DNA of 20,318 nucleotides from the IMG/VR virus record IMGVR_UViG_3300008448_000866, positions 1 to 20,318 of that record; one strand, given 5' to 3'. The position numbers and the translations under genes are program-made. Under the pieces are notes generated by a model. It had not been told where the DNA came from, ran no database searches, and worked only from the letters and a program-made list of their open reading frames with translations. Below, piece after piece: positions 11,641-19,453 of the stretch. Position 1 is the stretch's first letter. The number at the start of each line of letters is the position of its first letter. This stretch comes from a virus.

Positions 11641-13878
11641 TTATAGATAAGATTGATCAATAATCTTTTGACGTGCTTCTAATGCGTTAGCTACGTTGCC
11701 TGCTAACACATAAGTCTCTACTGTACCTGGGCCATTAGGATTAAACTGCCCTCCGCTAAAGTCAATAGCCGGTGCATTGGCTTGAGTGGTGCTATCAGCA
11801 TTACCTCCCTGATTCATTGACGTATCAGGACTTGTTCCACCGAATTGAGTCTTAGCAATCTTAGCCACATTAGCAAATCCCATAACACCCACCGCAACAG
11901 CTTGCGCTATCTTAACTGATGTTGGAACTGTCTCAGGTGAGTTAAGTGCTTTAACAATGGCTGAATAAGTGTCTATTAAAGACATTGCGATATTAAGAGC
12001 CTTGTTTACGTTGAACTGTCTCTTAGCAGTCTTTTCAGTGCGTGCAGTGAAGCTGTCATTAAGCGCTGCTAATGCTGCGAATCCTTGAGATACAGCTGCT
12101 ACTTTCATCTCTTGTAGAGCAATAGTATCTGCTGTTTCTTTATCTCTCCATTTCTTTTTAATAGCATCTTCTTCTGCTAATTGAGCATCTAAAAATACTT
12201 TGGTATCTATACCTCTTAAATCAGCTTCAGCTATTAAAGCATCATATTTATCTTTATTAATCTTAAGCTCTTTATCTTTTTCACTAAGTAATCTTAATTC
12301 ATTCTCTTTAGCTTGTTCAGCAGCTGCATCACTTATAGCTTTATACTTTTGTTTGAATTCTTCTTGAATAGCTAAATCAGCTGCTACTTGTTTATCATAT
12401 TCAATTTTCGCGTATTTATCTCTGATTGCTTGCTCTTCTTCTTTATGAAATTGAAGTAATGCTGCTGTTTCTTCTGCTGATTTTTTAGCCCTTTTGTATG
12501 TGTCTACTTCTAATTTTTGTCTTTCATGGAGTAAGAATAGTTCCTTATCTAAATCACTTAAGTTACGTCTATCCCATTCAGCTAATTCTTTTTTAATGGC
12601 TAATAATTCATCGGCTAATTTCTTTGCTTCTGCTTCACGTTCTGCTTTTCTACGTGCAGCTTCTTCGTCTTTTTTAGCTTGCTCTTCTGCTGTAATAGTA
12701 TTGTTCCATACTTCAACACCTTTAGCTTTAATAATTTGTAAATCTTTTTCAGATTGAGATATTAACTTTTCTTGTGTAGCTACTTTTTCACGAGCATTTC
12801 TCAAATCAGCGCGAGCATATTTAGCAGCGTCGGATGTATCTCCAGCATATTGCTGTGCATATTCTGCTGCTTTAGCTAATTCCCAATTTAATTTATCTTG
12901 TTGCTTTTTTTGTTCAGCAATAGCTAATTCTATTTCTTGAGCTTTACTAACATACTGTTGAGTTGCTTTTATTTTTGCTTGCTGTAACTCAACATCTTTA
13001 TTGTCTTCTGCTACAATATCTTGTGCTATCGAATGGCCTTCAGCCAATGTAGCATTTATTTTAGCTTGTCTTTCTGCTCTTGAATCTTCTAATGATGCGC
13101 GAGTCTCAGCTATAGCAGCTTGTTCTCCTTCTAATAATGCCAATTTATAAGCTGCTGCAAATTGTTTTTCTTTAGCATTTAAAACATCTAATTCAGCTCC
13201 ATAAATTTCTCCTGCACTGGCTTTAGAAGATTTAAGTAAAGTAACATTACGCTCTAATACTTTTGTCTGACGGGATAATAAATCTACTTGCTGTTGAAGT
13301 GATTTAATCATTCCGCTTTTATTACCTACTAAAGCTTCTAATTCTTTCCAATAAACAATAACTCCTGTAATGGCCGCAGCTAAGAAGAAAATAGGATTAG
13401 CCTTAATAGCTTGACCTAAACCCTTTAATGCGTTTTTTCCTGCTGTTAATAAGTCTCCAAATCCCTTGCTAATATCTTCAGGTTTTAATCTACCTAAATT
13501 ACCAGCTACTAAATTTACGGACTGTGCTAATCCTTCAAAGTCAAGATTTCTAATCTGACTTCCCATCATTCCAAATGAATTGCTTAATCCTTCTACAGCA
13601 GGCCCTGTATTTCCTTTAACAGCATCGGCAGCATCATTCATTCTATCCTTAAGCTCTCCCATCTTTTGAGATAGCTCAACGAATTTCTTTGTGCCTGGAT
13701 CGTACTTATCTTGCTGCTTCTTTAATTCAGCATATTGCTGCTTTAAAGTCTTAGTTGACTTCTCTACTTGGTTAGTTGAGTCGTCTACTTTCTTAAGCTC
13801 TTTATTAATCTCTTCTAATCCTGCGAAAGTTCCATCGTCATTAAAGAGGAGCTTTAATATCATTTCTTGTGCTGCCAT
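11641..13878 (-). CDS. Tape measure protein
   Basis: At 745 aa this is the typical tape measure: an N-terminal coiled coil (LEEINKELKKVDDSTNQVEK), a Gly/Asn-rich stretch, a hydrophobic segment at about residues 155-180 (ANPIFFLAAAITGVIVYWKE), then several hundred residues of Ala/Lys/Glu/Gln coiled coil, a second small hydrophobic region (INAMS/AVAVGVMGFANVA type) and a Gly/Asn linker before VETYVLAGNVANALEARQKI. It sets tail length and helps DNA cross the inner membrane. Using the common rule of about 1.5 angstrom per residue, the tail would be roughly 110 nm. Its ATG shares one base with the stop of the 65-aa gene. Confidence 0.85.
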   Translation of the reverse strand: MAAQEMILKLLFNDDGTFAGLEEINKELKKVDDSTNQVEKSTKTLKQQYAELKKQQDKYDPGTKKFVELSQKMGELKDRMNDAADAVKGNTGPAVEGLSNSFGMMGSQIRNLDFEGLAQSVNLVAGNLGRLKPEDISKGFGDLLTAGKNALKGLGQAIKANPIFFLAAAITGVIVYWKELEALVGNKSGMIKSLQQQVDLLSRQTKVLERNVTLLKSSKASAGEIYGAELDVLNAKEKQFAAAYKLALLEGEQAAIAETRASLEDSRAERQAKINATLAEGHSIAQDIVAEDNKDVELQQAKIKATQQYVSKAQEIELAIAEQKKQQDKLNWELAKAAEYAQQYAGDTSDAAKYARADLRNAREKVATQEKLISQSEKDLQIIKAKGVEVWNNTITAEEQAKKDEEAARRKAEREAEAKKLADELLAIKKELAEWDRRNLSDLDKELFLLHERQKLEVDTYKRAKKSAEETAALLQFHKEEEQAIRDKYAKIEYDKQVAADLAIQEEFKQKYKAISDAAAEQAKENELRLLSEKDKELKINKDKYDALIAEADLRGIDTKVFLDAQLAEEDAIKKKWRDKETADTIALQEMKVAAVSQGFAALAALNDSFTARTEKTAKRQFNVNKALNIAMSLIDTYSAIVKALNSPETVPTSVKIAQAVAVGVMGFANVAKIAKTQFGGTSPDTSMNQGGNADSTTQANAPAIDFSGGQFNPNGPGTVETYVLAGNVANALEARQKIIDQSYL

Positions 13879-14075
13879 TATGCTATGCTATAAATTGTTA
13901 GTGCGATTAAACCGATTACTCCTAATAGTATAGTGTAATTAATAGCCCTTATTTGCCACACCTTTAAGCGTGCGTAATGGATGCCACTTGCTTGGTGAAA
14001 TTCTTTACTCTTGCCAGGTACACCTGAGCGCAATAAAGTCATACTATAGATAATATCTTCGTAAGGATTTGTCAT
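13878..14075 (-). CDS. Small membrane protein (65 aa) before the tape measure gene
   Basis: MTNPYEDIIYSMTLLRSGVP is followed by a charged middle (GKSKEFHQASGIHYARLKVW) and a C-terminal span (YTILLGVIGLIALTIYSIA). It occupies the position where many siphoviruses encode tail assembly chaperones, but its membrane span and length do not fit that family, and I see no slippery site for a frameshifted partner. It shares TAATG with the tape measure start and ATGA with the tail-tip gene. The role is unknown; association with the hydrophobic tape measure or with the membrane during tail assembly is possible. Confidence 0.72.
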   Translation of the reverse strand: MTNPYEDIIYSMTLLRSGVPGKSKEFHQASGIHYARLKVWQIRAINYTILLGVIGLIALTIYSIA

Positions 14076-17000
14076 ATTATAGGTGTACGTTGGAATTTAG
14101 TCTGAGTGTATTGAATCGTTGCGCTGATTACAGCAGTCTTACCTGTGGTCTTACATGCGATGTATGGCGCTACCTTGTTACTAACAACAGGAATGTATAA
14201 ATCAAATAGGTTAGCACCCCATCCATTACTAAACTGATTAACTAAAATTGGATTAGAGCTGTATTGAGTTGTTTTATCCTTCCACATCATGCTGCTATAT
14301 TCAAGGCTCGCTACCTTACCTGTGAAATCAGTTACGTTGTAATCATATTCAAGAATAGAGATGTACACCTTAACCATCCACACCGTCTCAGTTGGCATAG
14401 CAATAGTGCCACCATTTACTCCATCTAATAGCAGATTCACATTAGTTGGATTAGATGTAAGTGAAGCTAACCCCATAAGCTGAATAAAGCCATGTTGTGA
14501 GCGCCCTGGTATAGTTGTTCCAAAGTCAGAAGTACCATCGTACCAAGTACCCCCACCAAAGTGCACCCCTCTTACATCTGCCTCTGCCCATCTGCCCATC
14601 ACAGTAGTGCCTTCTAAATTAGGCCTAATGAAGTTGCGATAGCCCATGGCTTGGCTGTAGTTATTGTTAGGGCTGATGCCATGACCTAAGCCACTAACAA
14701 AAATGCGTTCGTTGTTATTTTCAATGGATGCTCGGTTTACGTTGCCCATGCCGGTAGCACTCTTTTGATTACCGCTTGTGTTAGTGATATTGCTACCTCC
14801 TATATTATTAGGACTGCTAATTATTCCACCTGTACCATTAGTACCAGTGCTTGCGAAGCATCTTCCCTTATCAGTGTTCCAAGTGTAGCCATAATATTCG
14901 CAGCACACTTGTGAGCCATAGCTTGTGTTGCCATCGTAATCTAAGAATTCTACTGCGCCTGTGCTTACGTTAATGGTAGATGGTGTGTATTGACAAAGCG
15001 CTCCAATGTCAAGTAAACGCATAAGCTTGCACTTAGTTACTTGTTCATCTGCCACGATGTAATCAGTTAACTCTATTACTCTCCACCACGAGTCTTTAAC
15101 CCAAATCTTATCATTAAACTTTAAGCCAAATACATCAGTTACGCTAAGCTTAAAATAAGCCTCCATTATCTTCTGCTCACTGTCATAAAGTTCTGCGATA
15201 TACTCTCTCCAATATCTATCCCATAGCGTATGTAATGGCATGGCCTCTATTGGATGTGGAGGAATCTCCTGTCCGAAGTTCAAGTCATCTGTGCCTATCT
15301 CTGTTGGGATAGATGCGTAATGGCTAAGTAGTGGAATAATAGTAAAGCTTGCATCTTCTGCTACCTCATCATAAACCATAACTACAGCCGCCTCTTCATT
15401 AGCTCTTCTGTAAAGAATGCGTGGCCCAGGTGACATAAACTCTCCTGTCTCATTAAAATACTTCGGGATGATGTAATTAGTGTTAGGGATAAGGTCACAA
15501 GGTGAAGCTCCAAAGGTTAATTCAACAGTGTAGTCACTTGTGCTAAAGTCATTGCCTGCATCCGTTAAGCGCAGCTCTCCATACACTCTTTGAGCACCGC
15601 TCTTATATTTAGCATTGAAGAAATCTCCCTGCTCTTTGTAGCTCCACTTAAGCACTCTCTTTCTGATATCAGATGCAGGAGTAAGCACGATGTCTTTAGA
15701 TAGGTCAATCTTGCCTGTCCAATCGTAATCATCACCGCTTCCCAAATATTCAACCATTGGAATAATCTCAACAGCGTTAGGCATGTTAGGATTAGGCACA
15801 AGCACTGCATTGAACATCTTTAGGATGTCGCGCAAGTAATCTACCTGCTTCATCTCAGGTGCATTCTTTTCAAAGCTTACAGGCTGCGCTTGTAATTCTC
15901 CTGTTACGAATGAAATACCTATAGTACATGCAGCACCAAATAAAATAGTCTGAGCGCTGCCAGCATGAGCATAAACATAGTAACGTATCTCATCACCTAC
16001 TTGCATGTCTAAAGTGTAGGTAGCGTAAACTACAGGATCAACAGGAGATTGAATATATTGTCCTGTTGAAAAATCATATTCTATAACTGTATCTGAAATA
16101 GCACTACCCGCACCCATTGGGTAAAGCGTTTCTATGCCATCTCTTGTAACACCTAAAACAAAGTCATATGCATTCTGAGCAAATGCTACTGCACCTGGAA
16201 TAGTAAAGTTAGCATTGATATAAAAAGTAGCTAAGAAATTACCTTGTGAAGTGTAGACGTTAGAAGCAAAGCTGTTGGAAGGATCACTTGCCTCAGTCCA
16301 TCCTGTGAGCTGTTTTTTAGTTTGCCCATTAGGAGCAGCATCATTAATAGTAACTGAAGTTGTAGCTCCTGCAAATGCTGCTAAGAATTTAGCCTCGTCA
16401 TTACTTAATGGGCCAAGCGTTAGAGGATTAGTTATGTAAGGAATATACATGCGAGCAAGTTCCTCGTCTATTGTTGTTCCACTCCAATTGAATCCAGCCT
16501 CAGTTATAATCTTGTTAAGTAACCACTTGGCTTGCACTGCTAAAGTTAACTCAGAAGTGTAGATAGGATTAACTGAACTAAAAACTCTTCTGCTTCCGAT
16601 GGCTGTATCTTCGCTCCAATTCTGCCCCTTATCAGTTAGCGTATAGCAGATAGCGTTATCGAATAAAGTACCATCGTTAATATCAGTGATATTTGCATAG
16701 CTATTCTCATGGTCTAAATCTGAGTAGTCTAATTCTTTCAGCAGCTTATCTCCAATGCTGCGAGCTAAGTCAACAGTCTCACCAAAAAATGCTATTACGA
16801 ACTCATGCATCTTACCCTGTTGAGTAATGGCCTGCTTAAATTGTATGTGTCCTTCAGCAATGGGTAAGGTATCTACTGAGAGCGTTGCCTCTATCTTGCG
16901 TAATACGTTAATTTGCGTAGTGTCATCATTAAGCAGATTAGCGTTATACTGCTGCCCGAAGAAATCTACGTTAGCCTTCGTTGCAGGGATTCTGAACTCA

Positions 17001-17140
17001 CGCGAGAAAGCGCCCCTGGTAGTGAACTCAGAAACGCTGTTAAAATTAGATGAGTAGCTTATGCTCTCATTCTCGTATAAGTCTACTACTACAGCAGCTC
17101 CATTGGTTGCCTTAACCGTTAATATTACTGATGGCTTCAT
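14072..17140 (-). CDS. Tail-tip (baseplate) protein with adhesin-like C-terminal region
   Basis: The first 700 residues resemble the large tail-tip proteins of Bacteroidetes phages: a start with VILTVKATNGAAVVVDLYEN, a strand pair ending in SREFRIPATKANVDFFG, and later MKQVDYLRDILKMFNAVLVP and NDKIWVKDSWWRVIELTDYI. Around residues 745-762 is a short Cys module (CCEYYGYTW...GRC). After a Gly/Ser/Asn-rich linker comes a fibre-like end with collar-type repeats (GHGISPNNNYSQAMGYRNFI, EADVRGVHFGGG, SQHGFIQL) and a jelly-roll-like C-terminus, suited to receptor binding. So hub and receptor-binding part seem fused. It overlaps both neighbours by 4 bases. Confidence 0.78.
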   Translation of the reverse strand: MKPSVILTVKATNGAAVVVDLYENESISYSSNFNSVSEFTTRGAFSREFRIPATKANVDFFGQQYNANLLNDDTTQINVLRKIEATLSVDTLPIAEGHIQFKQAITQQGKMHEFVIAFFGETVDLARSIGDKLLKELDYSDLDHENSYANITDINDGTLFDNAICYTLTDKGQNWSEDTAIGSRRVFSSVNPIYTSELTLAVQAKWLLNKIITEAGFNWSGTTIDEELARMYIPYITNPLTLGPLSNDEAKFLAAFAGATTSVTINDAAPNGQTKKQLTGWTEASDPSNSFASNVYTSQGNFLATFYINANFTIPGAVAFAQNAYDFVLGVTRDGIETLYPMGAGSAISDTVIEYDFSTGQYIQSPVDPVVYATYTLDMQVGDEIRYYVYAHAGSAQTILFGAACTIGISFVTGELQAQPVSFEKNAPEMKQVDYLRDILKMFNAVLVPNPNMPNAVEIIPMVEYLGSGDDYDWTGKIDLSKDIVLTPASDIRKRVLKWSYKEQGDFFNAKYKSGAQRVYGELRLTDAGNDFSTSDYTVELTFGASPCDLIPNTNYIIPKYFNETGEFMSPGPRILYRRANEEAAVVMVYDEVAEDASFTIIPLLSHYASIPTEIGTDDLNFGQEIPPHPIEAMPLHTLWDRYWREYIAELYDSEQKIMEAYFKLSVTDVFGLKFNDKIWVKDSWWRVIELTDYIVADEQVTKCKLMRLLDIGALCQYTPSTINVSTGAVEFLDYDGNTSYGSQVCCEYYGYTWNTDKGRCFASTGTNGTGGIISSPNNIGGSNITNTSGNQKSATGMGNVNRASIENNNERIFVSGLGHGISPNNNYSQAMGYRNFIRPNLEGTTVMGRWAEADVRGVHFGGGTWYDGTSDFGTTIPGRSQHGFIQLMGLASLTSNPTNVNLLLDGVNGGTIAMPTETVWMVKVYISILEYDYNVTDFTGKVASLEYSSMMWKDKTTQYSSNPILVNQFSNGWGANLFDLYIPVVSNKVAPYIACKTTGKTAVISATIQYTQTKFQRTPII

Positions 17141-18417
17141 ACTGTGTAATCGTTGCTAAATTTCAATGTCAATTCTAAGTCTGTTTTCGCAAAGCTGCGA
17201 GTCTTAATAGCCACGTAGTTATTAGATTCAATGACCACAGGAGTAGCGCTTCCATCTGCTCCAATCATGTAGACTGATTCGGAGTAGATAAGATTCTTAA
17301 GGTATTCGAACTGTCCCTCTGTTAAGTAGTCAGTGCGTATGCGCATCATCTTTTCAACGAATGGACTGCGCTCAGTTAACCCTCTATCGTAAGTGTTAAA
17401 TCCAAATTCAGTAGTCTCATCTGCTGTGCCGTAGTTACCCACTACCTTTCTATATCTCTTGCGCTCTATTGAGTAAGAATCCTCAGAGCGTTTAGTAAAA
17501 TTGAAATAGTCCCATCCGCCTCTGCTGTTAGTCCATCCTAATCTTACCTTATCAAATCTACATTCGTCAGCTGCCTTGAATACTGCTATTGATCGTGCAC
17601 ATGGTGAGCCTCCCGAAGTTCTGAAGTTTAAGATGTAGTGATGCCATGCCGCATCTAACGCAAACATCTCATTGATGTTAGCAGGCATGAGAGGCAAATG
17701 GTTAATTGTTCCTGCTGCAATTACGCACGCTAAAGTGTCAGTCTGAATAGGTGAGCCTGCTGCATTGAATTGAATAATCTGCACCTCATCTATCGCGTTA
17801 CCTGTTAAAGTAGTGCCATCATCCGCAGGAATAGTAAGCACCCCATAATCATCATTATATCCTGTTATGCCTATCGTGTTAGCGCCTAAGCTGTACTTGC
17901 TCAATACATCATCCATTGCATAGGTGCTACGTACTAAATCACTCATGATATAGCTCGTTGCTGAGCTCAGTGCAAAGTGAGTAGCTGGATTAGGATTAAA
18001 GCCATCACTAATCTGAAACGCTGCATTGATTAAAGCGCTGCCATCTAATGGGTAAGCAGTAGCCTGCACCTCGAATACACCAAGCACCTCATAACCTTCT
18101 TTGATGATTGTGCTAATGCCCAAGATATTACGCGATGTAGCCGCATCTTGAACGGTGTAACTACCAAATAAGCTCGCTGCTACGTCTGTAGTATTTACTC
18201 CTAAATCCATTGCAGAGCTTACCACAGGATTCAGGTCAAACACTAAAGCGCCATTGATGTTAGGCTGCACGTAAAACGTATTGGTAGTAGTGCCGTTGCT
18301 TACCTCTATCACATAGCGAAAGCCAGGCTGTCCTATGTTAGAAGATGTAGCCACTACTATAAGCTTCTGCTTAAGCGCAGTAAAAACGTATGGCTGCTGA
18401 TGTATTGTAATTGCCAT
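17137..18417 (-). CDS. Tail protein (distal tail or baseplate), 426 aa
   Basis: The beta-rich product starts with IHQQPYVFTALKQKLIVVAT, has NGALVFDLNPVVSSAM near residue 55-70, a HFALSSATSYI region, and a C-terminal block with KVRLGWTNSRGGWDYFNFTK (about residue 300-320) and YLTEGQFEYLKNLIYSESVY near the end. The W-x-N-S-x-G-G-W-D-Y-F motif followed by a SESVY-type segment is widespread in large tail proteins of Bacteroidetes phages, next to the tail-tip gene as here. It is probably part of the distal tail or baseplate ring. It overlaps the tail-tip gene by 4 bases. Exact virion location is inferred. Confidence 0.7.
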   Translation of the reverse strand: MAITIHQQPYVFTALKQKLIVVATSSNIGQPGFRYVIEVSNGTTTNTFYVQPNINGALVFDLNPVVSSAMDLGVNTTDVAASLFGSYTVQDAATSRNILGISTIIKEGYEVLGVFEVQATAYPLDGSALINAAFQISDGFNPNPATHFALSSATSYIMSDLVRSTYAMDDVLSKYSLGANTIGITGYNDDYGVLTIPADDGTTLTGNAIDEVQIIQFNAAGSPIQTDTLACVIAAGTINHLPLMPANINEMFALDAAWHHYILNFRTSGGSPCARSIAVFKAADECRFDKVRLGWTNSRGGWDYFNFTKRSEDSYSIERKRYRKVVGNYGTADETTEFGFNTYDRGLTERSPFVEKMMRIRTDYLTEGQFEYLKNLIYSESVYMIGADGSATPVVIESNNYVAIKTRSFAKTDLELTLKFSNDYTV

Positions 18418-18419
18418 TA

Positions 18420-19043
18420 TTAGACAGGTTTAATATTAGTTAATTTTCTCGTTTGATTTAAGATGTAAACATAGACTGCATCCCCCATTGCCTCATTCAG
18501 TTGCGGCCCATATTCAGGTAATGTCTCAAGATATGCATCTCTCCAATAGTACAATGGTGCAATACCTTTCTTCTCAATACTCTTAGCCATAGCATTAGCC
18601 ACTCTTAAGCGCTGTGCTTCGTCTCTATTGATTGCTGATTTAGCGAACTTAGTTCTTCTGCCTGTCTCACCAATGCTGCGGAGCTTAATCTTCTTTAGAT
18701 TCATCCAGTTAAGAATAGCCTCTACCGGAGGCTTAGCTGCTCCTGCTGCGAATCGTGTATCTATACCTTTGTAATTACTCTCCTTACCTTGCCTACCATA
18801 TTCCACCCATTTAGCGTAATCAGCTGATGAGTTAAATGAGATAGATGGAGTAGTACCGGTTACATCCATGTCATAATATAGCGAAGCTGCAAGGGTGCCT
18901 GTTGTGTTAGCTCTGCGCTTCTTTCCGTATCTTGTTTGCTGTATTCTAATGTTAGAGCGTGCACGATCAGTAACGGTCTCACCGAAATCTAAAAGCACAT
19001 CGTATAGTGCGCCCTGTTCAAATAGCTCAGCAAGTATGCTCAT
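18420..19043 (-). CDS. HK97 gp10-like tail completion or head-tail joining protein
   Basis: The 207-aa protein has an N-terminal helix, a basic stretch (RSNIRIQQTRYGKKRRANTT), GTLAASLYYDMDVTG, then SADYAKWVEYGRQGKESN. The substrate-like pattern of a basic helix, L-A-x-S-L, a strand and D-Y-A-x-x-V-E-Y-G-R is the signature of gp10-like neck or tail-terminator proteins of siphoviruses. The C-terminal half contains KPPVEAILNWMNLKKIKLRS and a long helix with YYWRDAYLETLPEYG. It caps the tail tube or joins it to the head. It lies away from the portal and adaptor genes, another sign of the unusual gene order. Confidence 0.75.
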   Translation of the reverse strand: MSILAELFEQGALYDVLLDFGETVTDRARSNIRIQQTRYGKKRRANTTGTLAASLYYDMDVTGTTPSISFNSSADYAKWVEYGRQGKESNYKGIDTRFAAGAAKPPVEAILNWMNLKKIKLRSIGETGRRTKFAKSAINRDEAQRLRVANAMAKSIEKKGIAPLYYWRDAYLETLPEYGPQLNEAMGDAVYVYILNQTRKLTNIKPV

Positions 19044-19162
19044 TCCTTTTCAGCTTCCTCTTTAATCTTGTTGAAGAATTGAATCAATGGCAAGCCAAAT
19101 TTGACAGGCATCTCTTGGATGAAAGCATCAAGTTGCTTCAAATGTTCCTCTGTTAAGTTCAT
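19040..19162 (-). CDS. Small 40-aa protein
   Basis: From ATG 19162 the frame reads MNLTEEHLKQLDAFIQEMPV, KFGLPLIQFFNKIKEEAEKE, then TGA. The stop overlaps the ATG of the gp10-like gene, and the start is 2 bases after the stop of the 89-aa gene, so it fills the gap exactly. It forms two amphipathic helices joined by a KFGLPLIQFF turn, which looks conserved in style. It has no recognised domain. A chaperone or minor virion role is possible. Confidence 0.6.
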   Translation of the reverse strand: MNLTEEHLKQLDAFIQEMPVKFGLPLIQFFNKIKEEAEKE

Positions 19163-19164
19163 AG

Positions 19165-19434
19165 TTAGAAAGATAAAATTGTTACTCCTATCGCGTTTGC
19201 TACGCATTGCTCCACCCACGTGTTGTCCTCACCCCACGCTGCGAACTCTTGTTCTGTTAGCGTGTAGTTACCATTGCTCAAAACCTTTGAAGGCACTTCT
19301 TCAGTAGCCTCTGATTTTAACTCATAGTAAGTTGTGCAAGTTGTTGCAGATGTTTCGAAGTTCAAGATTAGAACTGTCATTTCTGTAGCTGTTCCTTGAT
19401 TTAAAGGAAAGACTATTGGTTGTATTTTAGCCAT
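19165..19434 (-). CDS. Hypothetical structural-region protein, 89 aa
   Basis: A small acidic beta-rich protein (MTVLILNFETSATTCTTYYE, then SNGNYTLTEQEFAAWGEDNT) ending in a helix and strand (WVEQCVANAIGVTILSF). The NYTLTEQEFAAWGEDN segment followed by V....A..IGV.I is a pattern I associate with small proteins encoded next to tail fibres in Bacteroidetes phages, without known function. The A-rich leader (AAACAAACAATATAAACA) suggests good translation. It sits directly behind the tail fibre, so a fibre assembly or minor tail role is plausible. Confidence 0.65.
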   Translation of the reverse strand: MAKIQPIVFPLNQGTATEMTVLILNFETSATTCTTYYELKSEATEEVPSKVLSNGNYTLTEQEFAAWGEDNTWVEQCVANAIGVTILSF

Positions 19435-19453
19435 TGTTTATATTGTTTGTTTA

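Noticed and set aside
12494-12757. Plus-strand frame of 87 codons
   Set aside because: Ser/Ala/Phe-rich complement of the Lys/Ala/Glu coiled coil of the tape measure gene, a common artefact.
15565-15810. Minus-strand frame inside the tail-tip gene
   Set aside because: Out-of-frame reading of a continuous 1022-aa gene; Cys/Leu-rich with no coupling to neighbours.
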